Positions 8,802 through 17,557 are shown, counted from the stretch's first letter. The stretch: 64,000 nt of DNA from an uncultured Bdellovibrionales bacterium (GCA_938002015.1 CALLAU010000003.1:68084-132083), one strand, 5' to 3'. Notes: generated by a model not told the origin, from the sequence alone. Program-made: numbers and translations.

Positions 8802-9275
8802 TTATTTTTTACTTAAAATTTTATGCAAATACCTATCAAATGCTCCTGCAAATTTATTTTTATCTTTATCTCCATAAGGCTTTGGCCCCTTAGTTAAAAC
8901 CCCACCAGATCTAAGATCATCCATAAAGTTTCTAACTGAAAGCCTTTCAGCTATGTTATCTTCATTGTAAAGCTCACCTCTAAAATCTAATGCTGCAATT
9001 TCTTTTTCTACGAGACTTGCTGCAAGCGGGATATCAGCTGTTAGTACTAAATCTCTCTTACTTGCATTTTGAACTATATAAAGATCTGCCACGTCAGCTC
9101 CTTTTTCTACTTGAATAAACTTTATGAGAGGGCTTAACGGGGTTTGCATATAGGTATTTGCTACTAAAAAAACCTCTATTTGAAGCCTGTTAGAGGCCTT
9201 ATAAACAATTTCCTTTACCACTTTAGGGCAAGCATCTGCATCTATCCATACTCTAGATTTTGAATTTTCTTCCAT
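8802..9275 (-). CDS. yaiI: YaiI/YqxD family protein (UPF0178, DUF188)
   Basis: A 157-residue protein of a widespread family with a PIN-like nuclease fold and no established role. Recognisable blocks in order: VWIDADACPKVVKEI at the N-terminus, KGADVADLYIV, DLVLTADIPLAASLVEK, DFRGELYNEDNI, RNFMDDLR and GPKPYGDKDKNKFAGAFDRYL at the C-terminus. The conserved Asp residues (DADAC, ADVAD, TADIP) would form the acidic metal site. Length fits E. coli YaiI (152 residues). It is a single gene, convergent with the secreted protein on its left and divergent from the helicase. Confidence 0.93.
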   Translation of the reverse strand: MEENSKSRVWIDADACPKVVKEIVYKASNRLQIEVFLVANTYMQTPLSPLIKFIQVEKGADVADLYIVQNASKRDLVLTADIPLAASLVEKEIAALDFRGELYNEDNIAERLSVRNFMDDLRSGGVLTKGPKPYGDKDKNKFAGAFDRYLHKILSKK

Positions 9276-9346
9276 TTACCCTCATTACTAGAGGCTATTT
9301 CTACACTTTTAGGCTCTAACTCAAAGTGTAGACTAGACTAGGATAA

Positions 9347-10789
9347 TTGATCAGGGTAGATCTTAAGGTATCTATAACACAAAAAAAACCTTTTAAATTG
9401 GACTCCACTATCAAATTCTCTCAACTCTCCTTAAGTAATGAAATAAAAGAAACACTAGCTGAAATAGGCTATGAAAAACCCACACCTATTCAACAACAAG
9501 CTATTCCAGTAGCCTTAAAAGGAACTGATATACTCGGAATCGCACAAACTGGGACAGGAAAAACTGCTGCCTTCTGTCTTCCAACAATTGATAAACTTTA
9601 TAAAAACAAAACAAAATCTATTTCAAAATGCCCAAAGGTTTTAATACTCACTCCTACAAGAGAACTGGCAATTCAAATACATGAAAATCTTGTCTCCTAT
9701 GGTCAAAACCTTCATCAGAAATACGCCGTTATCTTTGGTGGCGTGACTCAAGGAAAACAAGTACGAGCTTTAAAAAATGGAGCTCACGTTTTAGTAGCAA
9801 CTCCTGGCAGGCTTCTAGACCTTATCAATCAAAAACATTTAAATTTAAGCGAAGTAGAGACTTTTGTTCTTGATGAAGCTGACAGAATGCTTGATATGGG
9901 TTTTATGAGAGATATTAAAAAAATTATCCCTATGCTTCCAAAGAAAAGACATAATATGTTCTTCTCTGCAACCATGCCTCCTGTTATTCAAAAACTAGCT
10001 GGTACAATTCTTACTAATCCTAAAAAAATTGAAATCAATCCTGAATCAACAACTGTGAAATCTATCAAGCAGTCTGCTATGTATGTTGATAAAGAAAATA
10101 AAATTGAACTTCTAAAACACCTCCTAAATGAACACAAAGTTTATAAGACTCTTGTCTTTGTGGAAATGAAACATGTGGCTAATAAGGTTTGTGATAAACT
10201 TGTTAAAGATGGTTTTAAGGCTGTTGCAATACATGGAAACAAATCACAAGCTGCTAGGCAAAGAGCCATTAAAGAGTTTGATTCAAACAAAGCTCAACTC
10301 CTTGTAGCAACTGATATTGCCTCAAGAGGAATTGATATTGATGACGTTACTCATGTTATTAACTTTGAGCTCTCTCATCTTCCAGAAAGTTATGTACATA
10401 GAATTGGTAGAACTGCACGAGCCGGTAAAGAAGGTGAGGCTATTTCTTTTGTTTCAAAAGATGAGAAATCTTATCTACTTCATATTGAAAAAGTAACAAA
10501 TCAAAATATTGAAATTGATACTGACCATCCCTTTCACTCAAAAGATGCCGCAGACTCAAAGGCAATGAGCGTTGGAAAAGCTAAAGCAAAGCTTGAGGCA
10601 GAGAAACGCTCAAGAAGAGATGAGAATAGATCAAAAAGGCCAAGAGGAAAAAGTTTTTCTAAAAAGAAAAAAACTCAAAAATCTAGTCCTGATAAAAACT
10701 CATCACACAAAAAGGCCTCTTCCAATAAAAAGAAAAGCTCTAGACCTTTTAGCAAGAAGAAAGCTTTCAGTAAAAGAACCTCATCGTAA
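9347..10789 (+). CDS. DEAD-box RNA helicase, RhlE-like
   Basis: ATP-dependent RNA helicase for RNA remodelling (ribosome assembly, RNA decay, cold response). Motifs in order: Q motif KPTPIQQQAIP, motif I AQTGTGKTA, Ia PTRELAIQ, Ib TPGRLLD, II DEAD, III SAT, IV VFVEMK, V ATDIASRGIDI, VI HRIGRTARAG. The C-terminal ~90 residues are a lysine/serine/arginine-rich tail, as in RhlE-type enzymes, probably for RNA binding. The start used is TTG at 9347 with a weak AGG upstream; there is no ATG before the Q motif, and a second TTG at 9398 is also possible, so the first few residues are uncertain. Confidence 0.93.
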   Translation: MIRVDLKVSITQKKPFKLDSTIKFSQLSLSNEIKETLAEIGYEKPTPIQQQAIPVALKGTDILGIAQTGTGKTAAFCLPTIDKLYKNKTKSISKCPKVLILTPTRELAIQIHENLVSYGQNLHQKYAVIFGGVTQGKQVRALKNGAHVLVATPGRLLDLINQKHLNLSEVETFVLDEADRMLDMGFMRDIKKIIPMLPKKRHNMFFSATMPPVIQKLAGTILTNPKKIEINPESTTVKSIKQSAMYVDKENKIELLKHLLNEHKVYKTLVFVEMKHVANKVCDKLVKDGFKAVAIHGNKSQAARQRAIKEFDSNKAQLLVATDIASRGIDIDDVTHVINFELSHLPESYVHRIGRTARAGKEGEAISFVSKDEKSYLLHIEKVTNQNIEIDTDHPFHSKDAADSKAMSVGKAKAKLEAEKRSRRDENRSKRPRGKSFSKKKKTQKSSPDKNSSHKKASSNKKKSSRPFSKKKAFSKRTSS

Positions 10790-10826
10790 GTATTTTTTAA
10801 TTACTACTTGTCTTAATATTTTTTTT

Positions 10827-11852
10827 CTAAATCCTCGTTGGATTTAATCTCTGCCTTCTTCTATATTCACTAAAAGAAATCATTTTTCTTTCTTTCATAT
10901 CATAAAGATGAAGAAAGAGACATTTTATAGAATCTCTTAAGCCAAGCTCCATAGCTTCTTCTTGAAACAAAGGATTTTCTTTATAAGCTTTTTCTAAATT
11001 ATAGTTTGGAATCGAGCTACATAAGTGATGTATATGATGAAAGCCAATATTTCCTGAAGCCCACTGAAAAATCTTTGGAAGTTTAAAATAAGAACTTCCT
11101 TTGAGTGAGGCTTCTAAATGGTCCCATTTATCGCTTCTTTGCCAGTAAACATTTTCATATTGATGTTGAACATAAAATAAAAAGATTCCTGACATTGCAG
11201 AAAACACCACTACTGCAAGTTGGTATATAATATAAAAACCAAAACTAAAAAAGTAAGAAATAATAAGACCCGATGCTAGAATACAAAGGTTTGTTAGGTA
11301 AACTCCCATTTTTTCTCTAAAATCACCGTCTTTAGCAGTAAAGCGGTGTTGGAAGATAAAAACGTAAAAAGCTCCTAAAGTTATGAAAACAAAAGGAGAC
11401 CTTATTAGTTTATACTTTAATTTTTTAAATGGAGTTAACTTTTCATACTCTTCAACAGTAAGCACATCAACATCACCTATGCCTCTATAATCAAGATTAC
11501 CTGAATGCTTATGATGATATTTATGCGCACGGCTCCATTGCAAATAAGGAGAAAAGGAAAGTACCCCGCACAGAAATCCCCAAAAATCATTTTTCTTTTT
11601 TGACTTAAAAAAACTACCATGCCCACAGTCATGCATAATAATAAAAATACGAAGTAGAAAAACTTGAGCAACAAGAGCAACCATAAGGCATAAGACAACC
11701 GAATACTGGTAAGCATAATAAGCAACTACCCAAGAAATAAGATAAGGTATAAGAGAATTTGCTATTTGGTAGTAGCTCTTACCTAAATGTGGTTGCATGT
11801 ACTTTCTAACAATCTTCGTCCAGTTTTGTTTTGCTTTTTGAATCGTGTCCAT
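10827..11852 (-). CDS. Membrane fatty acid desaturase, delta-12-like
   Basis: Membrane di-iron desaturase that introduces a double bond into a fatty acyl chain, for membrane fluidity. The three histidine boxes are HDCGH, HKYHH and HHIHH, spaced as in type 1 desaturases. Sequence around the first two (GHGSFF, SGNLDYRGIGDVDVLT) resembles bacterial omega-6/delta-12 enzymes. Four or more transmembrane helices are visible, two before the first box and two or more between the second and third. Length 341 is normal. The exact regiospecificity cannot be told from sequence. Confidence 0.9.
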   Translation of the reverse strand: MDTIQKAKQNWTKIVRKYMQPHLGKSYYQIANSLIPYLISWVVAYYAYQYSVVLCLMVALVAQVFLLRIFIIMHDCGHGSFFKSKKKNDFWGFLCGVLSFSPYLQWSRAHKYHHKHSGNLDYRGIGDVDVLTVEEYEKLTPFKKLKYKLIRSPFVFITLGAFYVFIFQHRFTAKDGDFREKMGVYLTNLCILASGLIISYFFSFGFYIIYQLAVVVFSAMSGIFLFYVQHQYENVYWQRSDKWDHLEASLKGSSYFKLPKIFQWASGNIGFHHIHHLCSSIPNYNLEKAYKENPLFQEEAMELGLRDSIKCLFLHLYDMKERKMISFSEYRRRQRLNPTRI

Positions 11853-11981
11853 TTAATTTCTCTCTCTTTTTTTACCTTTTCTATAATTTTACAACTCATT
11901 TTAAAAGGGACAAGAATAAAAAACATGATAATACTCAATTATCCTATTTTATAAGCTGCTTTGTATTAGACTTTTGTCTTA

Positions 11982-12347
11982 CTAGACCTCTAAAAGCGGA
12001 AGAATAAAGGCAAAAAAGGCCCCCACAAACCATAAGAAGAGAGAAACTAAATATATTATAAAGGAGATACTTCTCCCACTCTGACACGCCTTGGCCAATT
12101 TAGGATCTACTGGGCAAGACTTATTTCGATTCATAAAATGAACTAATCCTGAGAAGATCAACATAGCAGCACTCAAAATAAAAATTGGCACTTTATAAAT
12201 CGAAATGAAAACAAGTTGAGGAAAGGCAGACACTAGGCTGCCCATAACTGAACCTAAGCCAAGTACCACAAGTAAACTCGGTAAAGCGCAACAGACTAAA
12301 GTGCCTGATGATAAAAAAAGTGACGCCCAGGCTGTAAGTTTATTCAT
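11982..12347 (-). CDS. MerT-like small membrane protein, metal cassette
   Basis: A 121-residue protein with three to four hydrophobic helices. A vicinal cysteine pair lies in the first helix (LVCCALPS) and a second pair in the loop after helix 3 (CPVDPKLAKAC). Paired cysteines in the membrane and in a loop are the arrangement used by MerT/MerF-type transporters to pass a soft metal ion. It is the last gene of the CsoR cassette, 3 bp after the HMA protein. Role proposed: membrane transport partner of that periplasmic metal carrier. Similarity to MerT is by layout, not close sequence match. Confidence 0.7.
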   Translation of the reverse strand: MNKLTAWASLFLSSGTLVCCALPSLLVVLGLGSVMGSLVSAFPQLVFISIYKVPIFILSAAMLIFSGLVHFMNRNKSCPVDPKLAKACQSGRSISFIIYLVSLFLWFVGAFFAFILPLLEV

Positions 12348-12350
12348 AAA

Positions 12351-12698
12351 TCACTTGCTCCCAACATAACTAAAACCTGCATCAACTATGATTTTTTTAA
12401 TTTGTTTTTCATTTAAACTCTGTCCTTTTTTAAATTTAACTAAGACCTCCATCTTATCTAAATTTACCTTCGCCGACTTAACTTCTTTTCTTTTACCAAA
12501 CTTCTTTTCAATTCCCTGAGCGCAAAAAGCACATACCATACCTTTTACTTCAATCAAGACCTTATCCTTTTTTTCTTGTTTCTTAATTTTAGCAACAGAA
12601 TCCTTATGATCATGATTCATCTTTGAATGATCATGTGTTTTACCTTGAGCAAATAATGTAAAACAACAAATACACAACATAAAAATATTTTTATACAT
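12351..12698 (-). CDS. Periplasmic HMA-domain (MerP/CopZ-like) metal-binding protein
   Basis: A 115-residue exported protein. A signal peptide (to about residue 19, FAQGK) is followed by a histidine-rich stretch (HDHSKMNHDHKD) and then a heavy-metal-associated domain with GMVCAFC, the GMxCxxC site, and the beta-alpha-beta pattern ending in DAGFSY. It would bind Cu(I), Hg(II) or a similar ion in the periplasm and hand it to a membrane partner. It sits between the outer-membrane-like protein and the MerT-like protein in the CsoR cassette. Good Shine-Dalgarno (AAAGGAGAC). Ala-Phe between the cysteines does not decide the metal. Confidence 0.88.
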   Translation of the reverse strand: MYKNIFMLCICCFTLFAQGKTHDHSKMNHDHKDSVAKIKKQEKKDKVLIEVKGMVCAFCAQGIEKKFGKRKEVKSAKVNLDKMEVLVKFKKGQSLNEKQIKKIIVDAGFSYVGSK

Positions 12699-12724
12699 TT
12701 AAAGTCTCCTTTTTTAATTATTAA

Positions 12725-13363
12725 TTAAAAGTGTGTGATATAATTAAATTTAGTTACACCATCAAATGATTGGCCTATTTCAAATAATAAATTACGATAG
12801 AAAAAACGCAGCATCGGAGTAATGTCATTAATAACCTTTTCTCCAAAAAATTTAACCTGCTGTAAATCTAATATTATCCATGAATGAAAACCACTGTATT
12901 CATCTTGATATGGAGCCACACCAAATCTAAGAGTCGTTTGATAAAAATCAGTCTGATCTTTACTAATCACTCTCGCATGCTTTGCTAAAAAATAAAGTTT
13001 TCTATCTTCAATATCAAATTGCATTAAAGCAAAGCCTGCCCCTTTTGATTCAGCTGTTAAAGAACTTTCTCCAGCTCCAAAAACTCCATATATATTTGCT
13101 TGAAACTTTTTAGTATTCCAGCGTTTTAATAAAAAGTTCAGTGTTAATAAGCTCGCGCTTGTTTCTTTATCAGCATTAGGCTTTCTAAGATGATGAACAC
13201 CTCCTGCAAACCAGTATTTAAAAGAATAGTTCACTTGGTTATGGCTAAAAAAATCTGAATGATAACCCATCAATCCTGTAGACCCTTCAAAAGAAACAGG
13301 GTGTGCAAAAGATAAACTAGGAACAAAGCAAAAATATATGAGTACTAGGCAAGTGCTTTTCAT
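12725..13363 (-). CDS. Secreted, probably outer-membrane beta-barrel protein in metal cassette
   Basis: A 212-residue protein with signal peptide (SLSFAHP). The mature part is rich in alternating aromatic and polar residues (for example VNYSFKYWFAGGVHHL, FYQTTLRFGVAPY, MLRFFYRNLLFEIG) and ends in Phe, as outer-membrane barrels do; 8-10 short strands are plausible. The start overlaps the csoR stop (ATGA), so it is translationally coupled to the repressor. A role in metal efflux or sensing at the outer membrane is inferred only from context. No named family recognised. Confidence 0.65.
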   Translation of the reverse strand: MKSTCLVLIYFCFVPSLSFAHPVSFEGSTGLMGYHSDFFSHNQVNYSFKYWFAGGVHHLRKPNADKETSASLLTLNFLLKRWNTKKFQANIYGVFGAGESSLTAESKGAGFALMQFDIEDRKLYFLAKHARVISKDQTDFYQTTLRFGVAPYQDEYSGFHSWIILDLQQVKFFGEKVINDITPMLRFFYRNLLFEIGQSFDGVTKFNYITHF

Positions 13364-13650
13364 TTGACTGTTTTCATAAGCTGTTGGATTTCTATCATCA
13401 TTTCATCTGCTCGTTTCTTATTTTTTGATTGTATAGCCTCACTTACACAATGGTTTAAATGGCTCATTAAAACTTGCTTCTCAACACTCTTTAAAGCTGA
13501 GTTTGAGGCTTTAAGTTGAGTGATAATATCAACACAGTACCTTTTAGTTTCAATCATACGAATAATGCCTTTGATCTGACCTTCAACTCTTTTAAGCCTT
13601 TTTAGTTGATCACTGTGACTTGTCCCTTTTTTAAAATTCAAAGCTTCCAT
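13360..13650 (-). CDS. CsoR/FrmR-family metal-sensing repressor
   Basis: A 96-residue all-helical DNA-binding repressor of the CsoR/RcnR/FrmR family (DUF156). The N-terminus HSDQLKRLKRVEGQIKGI is the classic first helix; ligands fitting the Cu(I) C-H-C set are Cys in KRYCVDI and His/Cys in SHLNHCV. When metal binds, the tetramer leaves DNA. It is the first gene of a four-gene minus-strand cassette and a perfect palindrome (13656-13680) lies directly before its start, so autoregulation is very likely. Copper is the best guess for the inducer. Confidence 0.92.
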   Translation of the reverse strand: MEALNFKKGTSHSDQLKRLKRVEGQIKGIIRMIETKRYCVDIITQLKASNSALKSVEKQVLMSHLNHCVSEAIQSKNKKRADEMMIEIQQLMKTVK

Positions 13651-13655
13651 ATCTT

Positions 13656-13680
13656 ATATATACCCCCCCAGGGTATATAT
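13656..13680. promoter_or_regulatory. Probable CsoR operator
   Basis: ATATATACCC (13656-13665) and GGGTATATAT (13671-13680) form a perfect 10-bp inverted repeat around CCCCA. Known CsoR-family operators have a TACCC...GGGTA core with a G/C tract between, as here. It ends 6 bp before the csoR start codon, so bound repressor would cover the leader and ribosome-binding region, and it also lies between csoR and the divergent gene starting near 13761, which it may control as well. Confidence 0.82.
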
Positions 13681-13760
13681 GTAAAGCTTGATTTTTCTTA
13701 ACTTTAGAATCAATCTATTAACTCTATAAACACAGAATGATTTCAAAAAGGATGCTCTTA

Positions 13761-14186
13761 GTGGAGAAAAGCACAACTAATACTAAAACAACTCTAACAA
13801 TTATCTGGCTTGCAATGGCCCAATCTCACCTGCTTTTTGCTGCTATTAGTTATTTAGTTTTCGCAAAAGAAAATAGCACACCCGTTGATCAAAACATTGT
13901 TTACGTTTTCTTTGGAATTGCGATGGCAACGGCAACCTTCTCATGGCTTATGAACCAAAAAGCGAAAAAACTAACAAGCAGAAGAAGTCTAAGCTCAGCT
14001 TCAGAGAAAAATGACGAAATAAACAAGGCGATGCCCCTTTATATTACTTCATGGGCAACATGCGAGGCCATATCGATAATGGGACTTGTTATTGTCAATA
14101 TGTTTGGCAAGCCTGTCTTTAATCAGGCCTGCATTTTGTTTATTGTTGGCATAAGCCTGCATTTACTTGAAAAACCAAAAGTTTAA
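13761..14186 (+). CDS. Hypothetical four-helix membrane protein, divergent from csoR
   Basis: About 141 residues with four hydrophobic segments (TIIWLAMAQSHLLFAAISY, IVYVFFGIAMATATFSWL, then two near the C-terminus). Cysteines in SWATCEA and NQACIL are inside the membrane part. I prefer the GTG at 13761, preceded by AAAAGGA at 8-nt spacing, over an ATG at 13737 that has no ribosome-binding site. It is divergent from csoR across the operator, so it may be metal-regulated. No family recognised. Confidence 0.6.
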   Translation: MEKSTTNTKTTLTIIWLAMAQSHLLFAAISYLVFAKENSTPVDQNIVYVFFGIAMATATFSWLMNQKAKKLTSRRSLSSASEKNDEINKAMPLYITSWATCEAISIMGLVIVNMFGKPVFNQACILFIVGISLHLLEKPKV

Positions 14187-14217
14187 AGCAAAGCTAAAAA
14201 CGAATCTTTTTTATCCT

Positions 14218-15015
14218 TTATTCTGGCACTGACATCACGTAGTCAAAATCAGTCCAGTAACTATTATCAACATATGTAGAGTATGAGAGATCTCCAAAGC
14301 CTTTTGTAGAAAATAAGCTTAAATCTTGCGGGAGTTTATTTTCAGCACTTGAGCAATAATCTTCATGATAGTTTTTTCTGTGCAACAGATCCAATGTCAA
14401 AACCTTCTCTTCTCCTAAAGACTTCTTCAGACGCTTAGCCAGAGTAATTTCATAACCTGCTAAATCTGGAGTAATATGATATTTCCCAACTAGGAAAACT
14501 GATTTTTCGCAAGTTTCAATTTCTTTTAAAATATTACTTAACATATGATCATCTCTCATCTTCATCCAAGTGGCATAGTCACCACCAATTGGTCTTGAAT
14601 AAGGAGCATCAACAGCATAGATACGAATATTTTTATTTATAAAATAATTTAATACTGGAATATATTGAAAACTCTCTTGAGTTTGAAAGTGCTCCGTATT
14701 CTCGCCATCAATTAGTTTTTTAATTTCAACATAAGTGTCTAGTGTTGAAGGCTGTTCGATAAAGGCACAAGTGTATTCATCAGAAACTGTATCTAATATT
14801 TCTGGGAGCTTTTCTAGGTAATACGTTTTATGCGGCTCTCCAACAATAAGAAGTTCAATATTTTGATTAGCACGAATTTCACTTGCTAACTCATTAAAAC
14901 CTGATGAGTCTGCGGCCTCATGAACCAACCTTGCTCTATCCTGACAAAACCCCGCCAAGGCATATATAGAAAACAGGAAAGTTAAAAAGAAAATAGATAC
15001 TTTGTTCAATGACAT
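14218..15015 (-). CDS. Secreted ChaN/EreA-like superfamily protein
   Basis: About 265 residues with signal peptide (IYALAGF). Conserved points of the ChaN/erythromycin esterase/TIKI superfamily can be placed: GEPHKTYY near the start of the mature part, AFIEQPS, VDAPYSRP, MRDDHM and FLVGKYHIT. Members either bind haem (ChaN) or hydrolyse esters or peptides using the Glu/His set. The ATG at 15015 was chosen because the upstream alternative is a TTG that adds ten polar residues before the signal peptide. The substrate is unknown; the gene is isolated. Confidence 0.7.
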   Translation of the reverse strand: MSLNKVSIFFLTFLFSIYALAGFCQDRARLVHEAADSSGFNELASEIRANQNIELLIVGEPHKTYYLEKLPEILDTVSDEYTCAFIEQPSTLDTYVEIKKLIDGENTEHFQTQESFQYIPVLNYFINKNIRIYAVDAPYSRPIGGDYATWMKMRDDHMLSNILKEIETCEKSVFLVGKYHITPDLAGYEITLAKRLKKSLGEEKVLTLDLLHRKNYHEDYCSSAENKLPQDLSLFSTKGFGDLSYSTYVDNSYWTDFDYVMSVPE

Positions 15016-15230
15016 CACCCCCAAAAAGTGTCCACTTGATAACAAAAGTTTTAAGCTCTGTATCTGTTTTTGATCATTTTTTAATCATCAAAGTAAAGAC
15101 TTTAGAGCACATAAACAAAGCCCCAAAGTCTCATAAAAACTATCAATACCAAACTACAAATATGCATGATAATTAGGCTCACTAACTTACAAAGATTTGA
15201 ATTCATTTCTCTTTATGCGAGAATAAGCTT

Positions 15231-16385
15231 GTGAACATATCTTTAGAGTTTCAATATTTTATACTTTTCTCATTTCTTCTCATCATTCCTAAAATGCTTC
15301 TAAGGTATAGGATCCCCGCCGCTTTAACAGCACTGGGATTTGGCTTCTTCACAACAATAGCGCTTGGCTGGTTTAATGATGATGAAATGATTCTGATGAT
15401 GGCCAGGCTTGGAATCACATCTCTGTTCTTGTTTGCAGGAATGGAGGTCGATATTGATGAACTAAAAGAAGACTCTAATGTTCTTATCAAGCATCTCACA
15501 AAAGTCACACTCCTTATTGTTGCTGTTGGTTTTGGGCTTGAGTACTTTTTTGATATAGGCTATCGAGCTTCAATGATTCTCTCCTTAGGTATAATGACTC
15601 CGTCCACAGGCTTTATACTAGATTCCTTAAAAGGAATTCATTTAACAGAAGGTCAAGAAAAGTGGGTCAGATCTAAAGCCATTTCAAAAGAGCTTGTCGC
15701 AATTTTTATGCTTTTTGTAATTTTACAAACCCAATCAATAAGTGAGTTTGTAATTTCCACAGCAATTATAACCGCTATGATTTTTATTCTCCCTCCTGTA
15801 TTTCGGTTTTTTCTTGAAAAAATTGCGCCTTTTGCACCCGACTCAGAGGCAAGTTTTCTTATACTCATAGCCTTACTATGTGGAGTGATCACAACTAAGA
15901 TTGGAGCCTATTACCTAGTGGGAGCCTTTATTGTTGGTATGACAGCTGGACGTTTTAGGCACTTCATGGAAAATGAAAACTCAGGCGGCATCTTAAGCTC
16001 TGTATCTTTTTTCTTCTCATTTTTTGCACCTTTTTATTTTTACAAGGCAGGCTTATCACTTAAACCAGAAATGTTTTCACTTACCGGTGTCATGCTCGGT
16101 CTTATACTTACCGCCGTTTTCTTACCACTAAGGTACACTTCAACAATCTCATCCATTTGGTTTTTTAATAAAGAGTCATGGAGCTGTAGAAACCATATCG
16201 CACTCCCACTTATTCCAAATCTTATTTTTGGTCTTGTGATCATGTCTGTTCTAAGGGATCGTTTCAATGCTCCAGATCATATACTCTCAGGTCTTATTAT
16301 TTACACACTTGCAGCTAGTGTGATCCCTTGGTTTTTACTTAAACCTCTGCCACCTGAAGAGCACGACTCTTCTATGGTTCGTTAA
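15231..16385 (+). CDS. Cation:proton antiporter, CPA2/Kef-type membrane domain
   Basis: A 384-residue integral membrane protein with 10-12 hydrophobic helices. It matches the Na+/H+ exchanger fold: LFLFAGMEVDIDELKED after helix 3, a GIMTPSTGFILDS segment in the broken helix 4 region, and LVGAFIVGMTAGR later. There is no C-terminal TrkA-N/RCK domain, so it is shorter than KefB/KefC. The position usually held by two acidic residues is not certain by eye. Start is GTG at 15231 with a weak GAGAA upstream. Role: pH or K+/Na+ homeostasis, inferred from the family. Confidence 0.85.
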   Translation: MNISLEFQYFILFSFLLIIPKMLLRYRIPAALTALGFGFFTTIALGWFNDDEMILMMARLGITSLFLFAGMEVDIDELKEDSNVLIKHLTKVTLLIVAVGFGLEYFFDIGYRASMILSLGIMTPSTGFILDSLKGIHLTEGQEKWVRSKAISKELVAIFMLFVILQTQSISEFVISTAIITAMIFILPPVFRFFLEKIAPFAPDSEASFLILIALLCGVITTKIGAYYLVGAFIVGMTAGRFRHFMENENSGGILSSVSFFFSFFAPFYFYKAGLSLKPEMFSLTGVMLGLILTAVFLPLRYTSTISSIWFFNKESWSCRNHIALPLIPNLIFGLVIMSVLRDRFNAPDHILSGLIIYTLAASVIPWFLLKPLPPEEHDSSMVR

Positions 16386-16390
16386 AAAAA

Positions 16391-16414
16391 AAGCTCAAAA
16401 AATTATTTGAGCTT
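16391..16414. terminator. Bidirectional terminator between convergent genes
   Basis: AAGCTCAAA (16391-16399) and TTTGAGCTT (16406-16414) pair perfectly around a 6-nt loop, with an A tract before and AAAAGTTTTTT after, so the hairpin has U-rich tails on both strands. It sits between the antiporter and the peroxidase genes, which converge here. Confidence 0.75.
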
Positions 16415-16442
16415 AAAAGTTTTTTCTTAATTTAAATATATA

Positions 16443-17447
16443 TTACTTTAAAGGCGTAGGCTCTTTAATTAAAGGAAGCTTTCCAGTTAAAGCATTTAAA
16501 AAAGCAACCAAAGTTTTAATCTCATCAGCATTTAAATCTTTATTAAGCTGGGTTTTTCCCATAACCTTTACAGCTTCTTCTAAAGTTTCAACTGACCCGT
16601 TATGAAAATAAGGAGACGTCATGGCTACATTCCTAAGTGTTGGAACTCTCCACATATTTTTATCCGCATCTTTCTTTGTAACCTCATATCTCCCTAAATC
16701 TTTAGTAAAGCTGTATTTCTCATCTAGCTCTGGACTTCTGAAAGTAGGAAATTTCATATAAAATCCTACACCTACTTGAAGCTTTGGACCAGCAAAGTGA
16801 TCTCCTGAGTGACAAGCAACACAACCAATAGATTGAAAGTTATCCATTCCTCTTTTTGCCAAAGAAGTTAGAGCTCTTTTATCTCCAGCTTTAAACCTGT
16901 CATAAGGGCTATTTAAACTCACTAATGTTTCTTCAAATGCAGCAATAGCGCGAGCTAAATTATCAATATTTATAGGTTTAGCATTCTCTGGAAAAGCCTT
17001 TTTAAAAAGAGCCTGATAGCCAATGATTTTCTCAATTTTTTCAATCGTGATCTCATGGCTTTCCATACCCATTTCAATCGGGTTTGTAATGGGCCCTTTT
17101 GCTTGCTCAGCTAAGTCCTTTGCTCGACCATCCCAGAATTGTGCTGATAAAAATTTTGCATTCCAAACAGTCGGAGAATTTCGACCTCCTTTTTGCCCAC
17201 GTATCCCTGTAGAAGTTGCCATTCCATCAACACCACCACGCTTAAAGGTTACGTCGTGACAAGTGTTACACGATAACGTGTTATCTTCAGAAAGTCTCTT
17301 ATCAAAATACAAGTGGTACCCAAGCTCTTCTAGCGGAGATTTCGCTTTCCAGTCTTTCACTTCTTCAAAAGCCACACCTTGAATCTTTTCTTTTTTACTG
17401 CAAGAAATTATTGGTAATAACATTAATAATATAACTAAGAACTTCAC
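16443..17447 (-). CDS. Di-haem cytochrome c peroxidase, lipoprotein
   Basis: Periplasmic enzyme reducing H2O2 with electrons from small cytochromes. Two haem c sites are present, CNTCH at residues 60-64 and CVACH at 209-213, with the family's domain spacing. Other family blocks: GYHLYFDKRLSEDNTLSC, NSPTVWNA, FWDGRAKDL and WRVPTLRNVAMTSPYFHNGSV. The N-terminus ends in PIISC, a lipobox, so the protein should be lipid-anchored. Length 334 residues is usual for CcpA/MauG-like proteins. It stands alone. Confidence 0.93.
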   Translation of the reverse strand: MKFLVILLMLLPIISCSKKEKIQGVAFEEVKDWKAKSPLEELGYHLYFDKRLSEDNTLSCNTCHDVTFKRGGVDGMATSTGIRGQKGGRNSPTVWNAKFLSAQFWDGRAKDLAEQAKGPITNPIEMGMESHEITIEKIEKIIGYQALFKKAFPENAKPINIDNLARAIAAFEETLVSLNSPYDRFKAGDKRALTSLAKRGMDNFQSIGCVACHSGDHFAGPKLQVGVGFYMKFPTFRSPELDEKYSFTKDLGRYEVTKKDADKNMWRVPTLRNVAMTSPYFHNGSVETLEEAVKVMGKTQLNKDLNADEIKTLVAFLNALTGKLPLIKEPTPLK

Positions 17448-17557
17448 TTTAAACCTACTTTCATAAATTATATTTATAAAAGATAAGTTTTTTTAAATGA
17501 AAACACAATGAAAAATCAAATATACCTAGACGAAATCAAACTATCAAATGATAGCTT

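Noticed and set aside
10572..10847. Separate small basic protein over the helicase tail
   Set aside because: It is an out-of-frame shadow of the Lys/Ser-rich tail of the DEAD-box gene and has no ribosome-binding site of its own.
8802..13363. Horizontally acquired island including the metal cassette
   Set aside because: No integrase, tRNA end, repeat pair or obvious shift in base composition marks this region.
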